Source of the DNA: Kocuria marina
Lineage (GTDB): Bacteria > Actinomycetota > Actinomycetes > Actinomycetales > Micrococcaceae
Reading direction: 5' to 3'
Length of the DNA: 64,000 nucleotides
Assembly: GCA_014652975.1 (NCBI GenBank)
Contig: BMZV01000001.1
Span: forward strand, 930,001-994,000
A program made the position numbers and the translations under genes. Below, in pieces: positions 35,646 through 45,013 of the stretch (position 1 is the stretch's first letter; each line of letters begins with the position of its first letter). The notes beneath the pieces were generated by a model. The model had not been told where the DNA came from, did no database searches, and was given only the letters and a program-made list of their open reading frames with translations.

Positions 35646-35761
35646 GTGAAGGTTTGCACCTCGCTCCGCTCCCTCAAGCAGATTCCGGCTCGCAGGTGGT
35701 CCGCCGCCGGGGCAAGACCGATGTGATCAACAGGAAGAATCGGCGCATGAAGGCTCGTTAG
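35646..35761 (+). pseudogene. rpmJ: Ribosomal protein L36 paralogue (zinc-free type), frameshifted
   Basis: The GTG at 35646 opens with VKVCTSLRSLKQIP, the start of cysteine-free L36 (consensus MKVRNSLRSLKxxPG). One base is missing near 35696 (CCGG where CCGGG is expected), after which the other frame continues with SQVVRRRGKTDVINRKN and RMKAR then TAG at 35759-35761. Without the indel it is about a 38-residue L36. Zinc-free L36 paralogues replace the zinc-binding form under zinc starvation. Confidence 0.8.
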
Positions 35762-35932
35762 GGCTAAGCCGCGCGCGGGGCGCCCCCGGGAGCCGGTCCG
35801 TGCGGCGTCGGCGGTCACCGTGGGGTGCGTAAATTACTCCTGGGCTGCCCCATGTGACGAGCAACCGGGGGTAGCGTCCGCTGGGCGCGAATCCTTGCTG
35901 TGGCAAACGTTTGTGCATGCCACTATGGCGAC

Positions 35933-36952
35933 ATGGCTACTACCGATTCCACCAGCACCCAAATTCAGCTCGTCTCCCGCCCCGAGGGGTGGCCCGAGCA
36001 CGAGAACTTCCGCACCGTCACCGTGGACCTGCCGGAGCTGCAGGACGGAGAGGTGCGCGTGCGCAACGAGTTCATGTCCGTGGACCCGTACATGCGCGGG
36101 CGCATGCGGGACGAGAAGAGCTACGTCCCACCGTTCGCCCTGAACGAGACCATGACCGGCGGCGCCATCGGCCGCGTGGTCGAGTCCCGCTCCGAGGATC
36201 TCCCCGAGGGCACCCCCGTGCTGCACCAGTACGGCTGGCGCGACCTCGCCCAGGGATCTGCCAAGGATTTCACCAAGGTCGAGGAGCTGCCCAACGCCGA
36301 GCTGTCCGTGTACCTGGGCGTGCTGGGCATGACAGGGATGACTGCGTATACCGGGCTCACCCGCATCGCCGGGCTGAAGGAGGGGGACCGCGTGTTCGTT
36401 TCCGGTGCCGCCGGCGCCGTGGGCTCCACCGCGGGTCAGATCGCCAAGCTGTTGGGCGCCTCCTACGTGATCGGTTCCGCCGGCTCGGACGAGAAGGCCC
36501 GGATGCTCACCGAGAAGTACGGCTTCGACAAGGTGCTCAACTACAAGGATGCCCCCATCCGTGAGCAGCTGGCCGATGCTGTGGGTGAGGATGGCGTGGA
36601 CGTGTACTACGACAACGTGGGCGGCGACCACCTGGAGGCGGCTCTGGACGTGCTCAACCGTCACGGCCGTGTGGCCGTGTGCGGCGCGATCAGCCAGTAC
36701 AACTCCACCGAGCGCCCCTGCGGCCCGGACAACATGGGCAACATCATCAAGAACTCCCTCATGCTGGAGGGCTTCACCATGGGTGACCACACTGACGTCG
36801 CCCAGGAGTACCGCCAGCGGATGGGTGAGTGGTTCACCTCCGGCAAGGTCACCCACGATGAGACCGTGGTGGAGGGCATCGACCACGCCGTGGACGCGTT
36901 CCTGGACATGATGAAGGGCGCGAACAAGGGCAAGATGGTCGTCAAGATCTGA
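35933..36952 (+). CDS. NADP-dependent zinc-free medium-chain oxidoreductase
   Basis: 339 residues from an ATG at 35933. The family (prostaglandin reductase / CurA-like MDR) is shown by YMRGRM near 43, the nucleotide-binding FVSGAAGAVGSTAGQIAK near 150, and VDVYYDNVGG near 215. It likely reduces the double bond of enals or enones; the substrate is unknown. There is no ribosome binding site, but CACTAT at 35921-35926 is six bases before the ATG, so the transcript may be leaderless. Confidence 0.9.
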   Translation: MATTDSTSTQIQLVSRPEGWPEHENFRTVTVDLPELQDGEVRVRNEFMSVDPYMRGRMRDEKSYVPPFALNETMTGGAIGRVVESRSEDLPEGTPVLHQYGWRDLAQGSAKDFTKVEELPNAELSVYLGVLGMTGMTAYTGLTRIAGLKEGDRVFVSGAAGAVGSTAGQIAKLLGASYVIGSAGSDEKARMLTEKYGFDKVLNYKDAPIREQLADAVGEDGVDVYYDNVGGDHLEAALDVLNRHGRVAVCGAISQYNSTERPCGPDNMGNIIKNSLMLEGFTMGDHTDVAQEYRQRMGEWFTSGKVTHDETVVEGIDHAVDAFLDMMKGANKGKMVVKI

Positions 36953-37085
36953 GTGACGTCCTCGCCGCGTGGCTGCGCGGCACTGTGACCGTCGTCGAGG
37001 AACCGCTCCGCTGCTCTGCGTGGCGGTTCCTCTCCATATCATGGCCGCGTCCGAGCTGCTCCCCGGCGCCCCACGAGAGGAAACC

Positions 37086-39311
37086 GTGCCCCGACACCCT
37101 CTGCCGCATCGCGTGAGACCCGTGCAGATGCTGCGCGCGCTGCATGCTGAACCCGGTCTCGCGGCGCTGCTCGGGGACTGGATGCACGGGGACGCGGTGA
37201 TCGGCATCCGGCCCGCGCGCGTGCTCGGTGCGGACGAGGACCCGTTCGCCGCTCTGGGTTCCGCGGACGACGACGATCCTCCCGCCGTGGCGCGTGCCGC
37301 CCCGCCCAGCACGGGCGGGAACCGGCACGATCTCTGCGTTCTGACTCGCCCCTGCGCCGAGCCACCCGCCGCCGATCCCGCCCGCTTCGGCGGCGGGTGG
37401 CTCGGCTATCTGGGGTACCAGCTCTCACGTCGCCTGGAGTCGCTCCCGCCCGCACCTCCGCACTCGGGCGGTCTGCCGGAGCACCACCTGGCGCGCTACG
37501 ACCACGTCCTGGTGCACGACAGCGCGGCGGAGCGCTGGTTCTGTGAGTCCCTGCCCGGTGCGGACCCTGCCCGGGTGGCTGAGACGATCGCGGCGGTGGA
37601 GCGGGCGCTCGGGGCCGGCCCGGCGTCCTCGTCCGGGGCGTCCGCGCCGCGCTCGTACCGGTGCGGGCCGTTCGAGGCCGCCGTGACCGGCGCGGCCCAC
37701 GCCAAGGCGGTGCGGCGCGCGCTGGCGCACATCCGGGACGGGGACATCTTCCAGGCGAACATCTGCCGAGAGCTCACAGCGGCATTCGACGGTGACCCAC
37801 TGGACCTGTTCTGCACCGGGTACGAGCGGCTGCGGCCGCGTTTCGCCGGGTTCTTGCGCGTGCCGGGCGGCGCGGTGGCCAGCTTCTCGCCCGAGCTCTA
37901 CCTGCGTCGGACGGGCACCGCCGTGCTCACGTCCCCGATCAAGGGCACCGCGCCCGCGGACTCGGACCCCCGCGAGCTGCACGCCTCCGCCAAGAACCGC
38001 GCCGAGAACGTGATGATCGTGGACCTCATGCGCAACGACCTCTCCCGCGTGTGCGTCCCCGGCTCCGTCCTGAGCCCCGCCGTGCCGCGCGTGGAGCCGC
38101 ACACGGGCGTCCACCACCTGGTCGCGGATGTCCACGGCACGCTGCGCCCCGGGCTCGACGACGCCGCCCTCATGCGTTCCACGTTTCCGCCCGGTTCGTG
38201 CACGGGGGCGCCGAAGGTCAGGGCCACCGAGATCATCAACGCCCTGGAGACCACCGCGCGGGGCGTCTACACCGGTGGGATCGGGTACGCGAGTCCCGTG
38301 GCGGGGCTGGCCATGAACGTGGCCATCCGTACGTTCGAGTTCTCGGGCGCCACGGTGCGCCTGGGTGTGGGCGGCGGGATCGTCGCTGACTCGGACCCGG
38401 ACGGGGAGGCGTTCGAGACCCTCGTGAAGGCCGCCCCGCTGCTGGATGCGGTCGGCGCCCGCTTCGGGCCCGAGCTGTCCCGGGAGTGGCGTGAGCACGC
38501 GGAGTCCTCGGAGGTGGCGACCCCGGCGTGCGTGGGAGGCGGTGGGGCACCGTCGCGCACGGCAGCCTCGCTGCGGGACGCGTCCGTGATCCGCTCGACC
38601 CCCGACCCCTCCCTGGGGGTCTTCACCACGATGCTCGTCCGCGAGGGGCGCCCCGAGCAGCTGGTGGAGCACCTGGCAAGGCTCGGGAGCAGCGTGCGGG
38701 CGTGCTTCTCCCATGAGCTGCCGGGCGCGCTCGCAGAGCAGGTCCGCCAGCGTGCTGCCGGATTGGATGGCCCGCACCGGCTGCGGGTCACGGCAGTTCC
38801 GGACGCTGGGAGTCTGTGTCTCGAGATGACCCACGCCCCGCTGAACCCTCCCGGCGCGGCCCCTCCCGTGGATCCGTGGGTGCTGCGCCCGGTGGTGGTG
38901 CCCGGCGGGTGGGGCCGTCACAAGTGGGCGGACCGCCGCGACCTGAACACGACACCCGGTCCGTGGTCACCGGTGTGTGACCCGCTGCTGGTGGACCAGG
39001 GTGGCACGGTGCTGGAGACCGGGCGTGCAAATGTGTTCGTGGTGCGCGGTGGTGTGGTCACCACCCCGCCCGTTGACGGCCGGATCCTGCCCGGGGTGAT
39101 GCGCGCCCGGGTGCTCCCGACCCTGCGGGCCGCCGGGTACGAGGTCCGTGAACAGGACATCACTCTCACGGACATCGCTGGGGCGTCGGAGGTGTTCGTG
39201 ACCAACGCCCTGCGGGGTGCCCGACCCGTGGGGGAGATCCACGGTGTGGGTGCGTGGGCCCCTGGGCCCGTGACGGCGTGGGTGCAGCGCGCGCTCGCGG
39301 ACGCCCCGTGA
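37086..39311 (+). CDS. pabB: Fused aminodeoxychorismate synthase component I and lyase (PabB-PabC)
   Basis: 741 residues from a GTG at 37086 after GAGAGGAAA; an ATG at 37041 is possible. The PabB part (to about 490) has the chorismate-enzyme signatures SPIKGT near 284, DLMRNDLSRV near 320 and PPGSCTGAPK near 368. The PabC part (about 505-741) is a fold-type IV PLP enzyme with the catalytic Lys in HKWADRR near 613 and EVFVTNALRG. Together they make 4-aminobenzoate for folate from chorismate, with glutamine-derived ammonia from a PabA encoded elsewhere. Confidence 0.93.
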   Translation: MPRHPLPHRVRPVQMLRALHAEPGLAALLGDWMHGDAVIGIRPARVLGADEDPFAALGSADDDDPPAVARAAPPSTGGNRHDLCVLTRPCAEPPAADPARFGGGWLGYLGYQLSRRLESLPPAPPHSGGLPEHHLARYDHVLVHDSAAERWFCESLPGADPARVAETIAAVERALGAGPASSSGASAPRSYRCGPFEAAVTGAAHAKAVRRALAHIRDGDIFQANICRELTAAFDGDPLDLFCTGYERLRPRFAGFLRVPGGAVASFSPELYLRRTGTAVLTSPIKGTAPADSDPRELHASAKNRAENVMIVDLMRNDLSRVCVPGSVLSPAVPRVEPHTGVHHLVADVHGTLRPGLDDAALMRSTFPPGSCTGAPKVRATEIINALETTARGVYTGGIGYASPVAGLAMNVAIRTFEFSGATVRLGVGGGIVADSDPDGEAFETLVKAAPLLDAVGARFGPELSREWREHAESSEVATPACVGGGGAPSRTAASLRDASVIRSTPDPSLGVFTTMLVREGRPEQLVEHLARLGSSVRACFSHELPGALAEQVRQRAAGLDGPHRLRVTAVPDAGSLCLEMTHAPLNPPGAAPPVDPWVLRPVVVPGGWGRHKWADRRDLNTTPGPWSPVCDPLLVDQGGTVLETGRANVFVVRGGVVTTPPVDGRILPGVMRARVLPTLRAAGYEVREQDITLTDIAGASEVFVTNALRGARPVGEIHGVGAWAPGPVTAWVQRALADAP

Positions 39312-39434
39312 CGAACGGGCGGCATCGCCCCCATTGACACGACCCGGTGAGGTGAGGATGCTCGGGGCACGGCGCCGTCGTCCGGGCCGCGGAGCTCGGG
39401 GCGGCGCACCACGCAACCGCGAAGGAGCGCAGCC

Positions 39435-39596
39435 ATGGGCAAGAACCCGCAGGACGAGAACACCGAGTCGGTCAGCCAGGTGGACACCGACGAGCAGCGC
39501 CAGAAGGCCGCCGAGCAGGCGAACACCCAGGAGCAGCAGGAGTTCTTCGAGGAGCAGGCCGGCACGGAGGAGCAGTCCCAGGGCTACGGGCACTGA
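39435..39596 (+). CDS. Small acidic protein, unknown function
   Basis: 53 residues from an ATG at 39435 with GAAGGAGCG upstream. It is almost entirely Glu, Gln, Asp, Asn, Thr and Ser with no hydrophobic core, so it is probably disordered. A strong terminator follows. A similar small acidic protein is encoded at 62241. Conserved start signals support it being real. Confidence 0.65.
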   Translation: MGKNPQDENTESVSQVDTDEQRQKAAEQANTQEQQEFFEEQAGTEEQSQGYGH

Positions 39597-39624
39597 GCAC
39601 CGCACCGGGCAGCCGCTGACAGGC

Positions 39625-39659
39625 GAACCGCCCCGCACCAATAAGGTGCGGGGCGGTTC
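39625..39659. terminator. Bidirectional terminator
   Basis: A perfect 15-bp stem (GAACCGCCCCGCACC and complement) closes a five-base loop, followed by TTCT on the plus strand. It lies between two convergent small genes. Confidence 0.85.
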
Positions 39660-39689
39660 TTCTGCGCCGAGTGACTGCGGGGTCGGTGG

Positions 39690-39926
39690 CTACTTCTTCT
39701 TGTTCTCGAGGGTCTGCTCGTACTGGGCGAGAGCCAGGCCCACGCTCATGAAAGTGGGCGCCCAGTGGCCCACGAAAATGCCCCAGCGGTCCGACTGGGC
39801 CTTGGAGTCGTCGCTCTTGAGACGCGAGATTCCCCACGACACGAAGGACAGGGCGATCGAGCCCATGCCTGCGGTGTAGGCGTACTCGGAGCGGATACCG
39901 GCGTCGTGCAGGGTCTTCATGATCAT
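39690..39926 (-). CDS. Small membrane-associated protein, unknown function
   Basis: 78 residues from an ATG at 39926 with GGAGAT upstream (ATG at 39920 is the alternative). Two moderately hydrophobic segments (SIALSFVSWGIS near 23 and GHWAPTFMSVGLALAQY near 52) flank a polar loop; the end is ENKKK. No family recognised. Confidence 0.7.
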   Translation of the reverse strand: MIMKTLHDAGIRSEYAYTAGMGSIALSFVSWGISRLKSDDSKAQSDRWGIFVGHWAPTFMSVGLALAQYEQTLENKKK

Positions 39927-40113
39927 GGTGTGATCTCCGTTCTGCTCTGCTGAGCAAGTGGTGGTGAAGCAGGGCTGGGTACCTCCACCGTAGATGCCGG
40001 AGGGCCAAATAATAAGGGGGGTGATGGATCGGGTTCTGCCCGGTCATGGCACCGTTCCTTTCCCTCAGCGAGCCGGGCCACGCGCCGTCGCGCGGACATG
40101 ACAGGCTGGTGCC

Positions 40114-41064
40114 ATGAATGATTCCGCTGCAACAGTGCTCCTGGCCGGCTGCGGGGACGTGGGGACCGCCCTGGGATTGCGCCTCGCCGAACGCGGAGTG
40201 CGCGCGGTGGGCGTGCGGCGCCGCGCGGACGCGCTGCCCGAGCCCATCGAGCCGGTCTCTCTGGACCTCACCGACCCGGGGGAGGCCGTCCTTCCCGCGG
40301 CCGACGCCGTGGTGGTCACCCTCACTGCCGACGGCCGCGACGCGACCGCCTACGAACGCACCTACCTGGGTGCGCTGCGCGGGTTGCACCTGGCCCTGCC
40401 GTCCGACGCCGCGCCGCGCGTGGTGCTCGTGTCCTCCACGGGCGTCCTGGGCGGCACCGACGGTGAGGCCGTCACCGAGGCCACCCCGCCCGACCCTCAG
40501 CGCGCCACCGCCCACGTGTTGCTCGCCGCGGAGGAGCTCGCCGCCAATCTCTTCCCGGACCTGGTCATCGTGCGCCCCGCGGGGATCTATGGGCCCGGCC
40601 GCACGTCCCTGATCGAGCGGGTCCGCACGGCCACGCCTGTCACCCACCGGCGCGTGACCAACAGGATCCACCGGGACGATCTCGTCACGGTCCTCTCCAC
40701 CGTGCTCGATGCTCCCGAGCCGCCGCGGTTGCTGCACGCCGTGGATCATGACGCCGCTCAGCTGGGTGACGTCGTCACGCACCTCGCGGCGCGGCTGGGT
40801 GTCGCGGTGCCCCCGGACAACTCGCCCGCGGGGGAGGGGCCGCTCGGCAAGATCATCGACGGGGCGCTCGTGCACTCCCTGGTTCCTCGATCCCGGTGGC
40901 GCTACCCCACGTTCCGGGAGGGGTACGACGCGCTGCTGGGAGCGTCGTCGCCGGAGGAGCGCGACGCCGACGCCGGGCGAGCCTCCGGCGATGCCGCCGA
41001 GTGTGACGCCGGGACCGGGCGGGGCGCGGCGTCGAACGCCACGACCGAATCGCGAGGCGCGTGA
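40114..41064 (+). CDS. NAD(P)-dependent epimerase/dehydratase-like protein (extended SDR)
   Basis: 316 residues. The Rossmann motif AGCGDVGTALG is near residue 11, with VVLVSSTGVLG near 109 and VRPAGIYGPGR near 155; the last 30 residues are low-complexity. It resembles YeeZ-type atypical SDRs, for which no reaction is established. It abuts the next gene (TGA then ATG), so the two are translationally coupled. Confidence 0.85.
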   Translation: MNDSAATVLLAGCGDVGTALGLRLAERGVRAVGVRRRADALPEPIEPVSLDLTDPGEAVLPAADAVVVTLTADGRDATAYERTYLGALRGLHLALPSDAAPRVVLVSSTGVLGGTDGEAVTEATPPDPQRATAHVLLAAEELAANLFPDLVIVRPAGIYGPGRTSLIERVRTATPVTHRRVTNRIHRDDLVTVLSTVLDAPEPPRLLHAVDHDAAQLGDVVTHLAARLGVAVPPDNSPAGEGPLGKIIDGALVHSLVPRSRWRYPTFREGYDALLGASSPEERDADAGRASGDAAECDAGTGRGAASNATTESRGA

Positions 41065-41478
41065 ATGGCCGCGGAGACCCACTGGTTGCTTCCCATCAAC
41101 CCGGCCGCTCACGGGCAGCACATGCCCGCCGACTGGCGCACCCGCCAGGACGCCACGGCGGTGTGGGAGGCGATCGGGCGCTCGCAGCCCGCGGATCGGT
41201 GGTGCCTGCGCACGGGCTACCGAACCATGACGGCGGGGGACACCATCTGGGCCTACCTGTCCCAGCGGCAGGAGCTGTGCGCCACGGGCGCCGTGCGGGA
41301 AGTCGTGCGGGAGGGCGATGAGTGGTTCGTGCTCGTGGACTGGGACGTGGAGCGGACCGCGCAGCTGTGCCGGACCCCGATCCCGCGGGAGGTTTTCAAG
41401 CAGGTGCCCATGTCCGTGAGTCGGGCGGGGGAGGGTGCCGTCGGGGCGCTGCGGGCGGTATCGCGCCGGACAACGTGA
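41065..41478 (+). CDS. Small EVE/PUA-like domain protein (tentative)
   Basis: 137 residues; begins directly after the previous stop. The order HWLLPINP, a stretch on entry DTIWAYLSQRQ, GAVREVVREGDEWFV and VFKQVPM is like the EVE/YTH-type PUA folds that bind modified nucleobases. The family call is by pattern only, and no function should be assumed. Confidence 0.6.
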   Translation: MAAETHWLLPINPAAHGQHMPADWRTRQDATAVWEAIGRSQPADRWCLRTGYRTMTAGDTIWAYLSQRQELCATGAVREVVREGDEWFVLVDWDVERTAQLCRTPIPREVFKQVPMSVSRAGEGAVGALRAVSRRTT

Positions 41479-41669
41479 CGCAATGTCGCTAATACCTCAC
41501 GAGTAGGTACTTCGGGTCGTTTCCGGGAAGTGTGACACTTTGTGACGACAACCTGGACGTTGCCCCCGGTGAGGAGTTGAGTATACGGAGTCTTTTTCGA
41601 TCCCTCATCTCATCGTCCCTTCCTCCGAACGCGCCCTCTTTCCGGTGCGCGGGAAACTGGTACTCACCT

Positions 41670-43124
41670 ATGATCCTTACCGGACTTGTCATCGGCGCGC
41701 TGCTGGGCATCGTCATGCAGCGCGGCCGCTTCTGCGTCACCGGCATGCTGCGGGACGTCTTCCTGCAGAAGTCGTGGCGGACCTTCGCCGCGCTGCTCGT
41801 GGTGATCTCCGTGCACGCTATTGGTCTCACCGCCCTGACCTCCGCCGGCGTCATCTCCCCCAACTACCCCTCCTTCGCGCCCCTCGCGGTGATCGTGGGC
41901 GGATTCATGTTCGGCATCGGCATCATCCTGGCCGGCGGGTGCGCCTCCGGCACGTGGTACCGCTCCGGCGAGGGCCTCGTGGGCTCGTGGATCGCGCTGG
42001 CCATGTACGCGCTGTCCGCGTCCGCCATGAAGACCGGCGTGCTCAAGGGCTTCAACTCCGGCATGAAGCAGTGGGACACCGGGCTCACCACCATCCCCAG
42101 TGCCCTGGGCGTCTCCCCGTGGCTGTTCGTGATCGCCCTGACAGCGGTCACCGGTGTGATGGTGCGCCACTTCCTCAACCGCGAGAAGAACACCGTGAAG
42201 CCCGCACGGCTGAACGGCCGTCCCGCATGGAAGAAGCCCCTGCACGTCTACACTGCCGGCGCGCTCGTGGGTCTGCTCGGCGTCATCGCGTGGCCGCTGT
42301 CCGCCGCGACCGGCCGCAACGACGGTCTGGGCATCACCACCCCCACCGCCAACCTGCTGAACTTCCTGGTCACCGGAGCGGACGGGAAGCTGGACTGGGG
42401 TGTGATGCTCGTGCTCGGCATCCTGGTGGGCTCGTTCATCGCCGCCAAGTCCACGGGTGAATTCCGCGTGCGCGTGCCGGACGCCACCACCACGGTGCGC
42501 TCCATCGCGGGCGGCCTGCTCATGGGTGTGGGCGCGGCCCTGGCCGGTGGCTGCACAGTGGGCAACGGCATGGTCCAGACCAGCCTGTTTACGTTCCAGG
42601 GTTGGATCGCGCTGCTGTTCATCGCCCTGGGCGTGGCCGCGGCCACCAGGATCTGGCTCAAGCCCACCGTTACGCAGCCCGCCACCGGCGAAGACGGCAC
42701 CTACTCCACTGCTCAGAGCCTGGACCACACGGTGGGCGCCACCGCACCGGACGACAACTCGATCGACGCCGCTCCCACCGCGGGGGCTCCCCGCACCTCG
42801 GGTGCGAACGTGTTCTCGGGCTTCGCTGCGGCACCCGCCGCGCTCATGGTCAAGGACCCGGCAGGTGCACCATCGAAGAAGCTCACAGGCCTGGGGGACG
42901 GCTACTATGCCCTGGACTCGCTCGGTGCCGTGTGCCCGTTCCCGTTGATCGAGGCCAAGGATGTCATGCAGACCCTTCAGACCGGTGAGCACCTGGTGAT
43001 CGACTTCGACTGCACCCAGGCCACCGAGGCCATTCCGCAGTGGGCGGCCACGGACGGCCACGAGGTCACCGACTTCGTGGAGAAGGGCGACGCCAGCTGG
43101 CAGATCACCCTCAAGAAGGGCTGA
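41670..43124 (+). CDS. Thiosulfate/sulfur transporter TsuA (YeeE) fused to TusA-like TsuB domain
   Basis: 484 residues from the ATG at 41670; the frame is open upstream to 41532 but that part is not membrane-like. Residues 1-335 are the YeeE/YedE transporter with the three path cysteines in MQRGRFC (Cys22), GGCASG (Cys91) and GGCTVG (Cys295), the same spacing as characterised TsuA. After a low-complexity linker of about 75 residues, residues 410-484 are a TusA/SirA-like domain with catalytic Cys422 in LGAVCPFPL. In other bacteria TsuA and TsuB are usually separate proteins that import thiosulfate together. Confidence 0.88.
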   Translation: MILTGLVIGALLGIVMQRGRFCVTGMLRDVFLQKSWRTFAALLVVISVHAIGLTALTSAGVISPNYPSFAPLAVIVGGFMFGIGIILAGGCASGTWYRSGEGLVGSWIALAMYALSASAMKTGVLKGFNSGMKQWDTGLTTIPSALGVSPWLFVIALTAVTGVMVRHFLNREKNTVKPARLNGRPAWKKPLHVYTAGALVGLLGVIAWPLSAATGRNDGLGITTPTANLLNFLVTGADGKLDWGVMLVLGILVGSFIAAKSTGEFRVRVPDATTTVRSIAGGLLMGVGAALAGGCTVGNGMVQTSLFTFQGWIALLFIALGVAAATRIWLKPTVTQPATGEDGTYSTAQSLDHTVGATAPDDNSIDAAPTAGAPRTSGANVFSGFAAAPAALMVKDPAGAPSKKLTGLGDGYYALDSLGAVCPFPLIEAKDVMQTLQTGEHLVIDFDCTQATEAIPQWAATDGHEVTDFVEKGDASWQITLKKG

Positions 43125-43302
43125 CCCACTCAGAGCCCCCGCTCACGACACCGCCGCGCCACCTCTGCGTTCCATGGACCCCGCCCGCCGGGGGCCGAGG
43201 CAGGGAGGGCGCGGCGGCGTCGTCGTACCACCGGAACAGTGCGGAGCGTGGGCCCACCGGGGGGCGAGCACTCCGGAGGTGCCGTGGTGTGCGCGCCGTG
43301 AC

Positions 43303-44868
43303 TCAGGCGCGAGAGTCCTTCCGGGCGCGGTGGCGCATGTCCCGCAGGGCCACGGCCAGGGCGACGAGCACCACGAGCACCACAACGCCCAGTCCCGCCG
43401 CGATGCCCACGGACCAGCCCTGGCCGGCGATCACTCCGTACGCCACCGCGGTGATCATGGCGATGCCCACGGCGGTGCCCACGCGCTGGCCGGTTTGCAT
43501 CACGCCACCGGCGCTGCCCGCGTACTCGAGTGGCACCTCCGCGAGCGTGAGTGTCTGGTTGGGGCTCACCACGGCGCCCTGGCCGAAACCCACGAAGCCC
43601 AGGGTGAGCACGAGCCACCACTCGCTGATGTGCCAAGAGTCGTGCAGCAGGATCACCGCCATGCTCAGCAGCAGGCCCACAACCACGCTGAGCATGCCGA
43701 GCACCACGATCTTGCGGCCCATCCGGTTCACGCGGCTGCCGGCCAGGTTGGAGGCCACCGCGCTCGCGAAGGCATTGAGCAGGCCCACGCAACCGGCGGC
43801 CAGCGCGGTGTGGCCGAGCCCCTTCTGCATGTAGAGGGTGACAAGCACCCACACGCTCGTGATGCCCAGGAAATACAGCGAGATCAGCAGGGTGCCGTTG
43901 AGGAAACTGCTGACCCTGAAGATGTCCAGGTCCACCATGGGCTGGTGCCCAGAGGCCTTGAAGTGCTTCTCCCACGCGATCCACAGGGCCAGGAACATGG
44001 CGGCGACCGCGAGCAGGGCCCACACCCACGGGCTCGTGCCGGGGGAGCCGGCCTCGATGAACGGGAGCAGGGTGGCGAGCAGCGCGATGCCCAGGAGCAC
44101 CGCACCCGTGGGGTCCATCTCCCGCAGGGCGTGGCGGATGGTGGTGCCCTCGGGCCTGCGCAGCAGCGGGCGGGGGAACCAGAGGAACGCGAGCACGAGC
44201 GCGACGACGCCCACGGGGACGTTCACCATGAACAGCCACCGCCAGCCCTCGGCCGCGCCGCCCGTCTGGATCAGCAGACCTCCCAGGACGGGGCCGATGG
44301 CCACGGAGACACCCACTGCGCTGCCCAGCATTCCGAACGCCTTCCCGCGCTCTGCGCCCTTGAAGTACTGCTGGATCATGGCCACGCCCTGCGGGTTGAG
44401 CAGCCCAGAGCCCACACCCTGCACGAAGCGGGCCACGATCAGCATGGTGGGATCCGGTGCCAGGCCCGCGGCGATCGAGGACAGCGTGAAGATGGCCACC
44501 CCGAGCATCCACAGGAACCCACGCCCGAACACGTCCCCGGCGCGGCCGCCCGCCACCAGGACCACACCGAAGGTCAGCGCGTAGCCGGAGAGGATCCACT
44601 GCAGCTGGGACTCGGAGGCGCCCAGTCCCTCCTGGATGGAGGGCAGCCCCACGTTGATGATGCTCACGGCCACCAGGGACATGAAGATGGCCACGAGCAG
44701 CACGGCCAGGATCCGCCACCGCCGCGGATCCGTGCCGTGGGCGTAGCCCCGGTGGGTCTGCGGATCCGGGCGCGGGCTGAGGATGGGCAGCTCGCCGGTT
44801 CCCGTGGCCGGGGAGCGTTCGTGCCAGGTCTCGCCGGGGTCCGGATCACGGTGGGGGTCAGAGGTCAT
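43303..44868 (-). CDS. MFS efflux transporter, DHA2 (14-helix) family
   Basis: 521 residues from an ATG at 44868. After a polar 50-residue N-terminus come 14 membrane helices; motif C-like GxxxGPxxGG appears as SVAIGPVLGGLL and motif A-like segment as GGRAGDVFGRGF. It exports drugs or other small molecules using the proton gradient. The substrate is unknown. Confidence 0.9.
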   Translation of the reverse strand: MTSDPHRDPDPGETWHERSPATGTGELPILSPRPDPQTHRGYAHGTDPRRWRILAVLLVAIFMSLVAVSIINVGLPSIQEGLGASESQLQWILSGYALTFGVVLVAGGRAGDVFGRGFLWMLGVAIFTLSSIAAGLAPDPTMLIVARFVQGVGSGLLNPQGVAMIQQYFKGAERGKAFGMLGSAVGVSVAIGPVLGGLLIQTGGAAEGWRWLFMVNVPVGVVALVLAFLWFPRPLLRRPEGTTIRHALREMDPTGAVLLGIALLATLLPFIEAGSPGTSPWVWALLAVAAMFLALWIAWEKHFKASGHQPMVDLDIFRVSSFLNGTLLISLYFLGITSVWVLVTLYMQKGLGHTALAAGCVGLLNAFASAVASNLAGSRVNRMGRKIVVLGMLSVVVGLLLSMAVILLHDSWHISEWWLVLTLGFVGFGQGAVVSPNQTLTLAEVPLEYAGSAGGVMQTGQRVGTAVGIAMITAVAYGVIAGQGWSVGIAAGLGVVVLVVLVALAVALRDMRHRARKDSRA

Positions 44869-45013
44869 GAACGCATTATGGGCCCGGTCTCAGACGCGCT
44901 GGGCGATGTTTCCCTGCGGCGGATCGTGCCGGACGCATGCACCCCGGTGCTGTCCCAGTGCCGTCCCGGGGGCGGTTTTGGTGCGCGGGACAGGGGGGCG
45001 TCATCCTGGAGGC

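Noticed and set aside
41480..41669. Possible riboswitch or CRP-like site upstream of the sulfur transporter
   Set aside because: TGTGACACTTTGTGAC-like sequence is suggestive, but no conserved fold or full dyad is visible.
41664..43061. 465-codon minus-strand frame opposite the sulfur transporter
   Set aside because: The plus strand has membrane helices and conserved cysteines; the minus frame has none of the properties of a protein.
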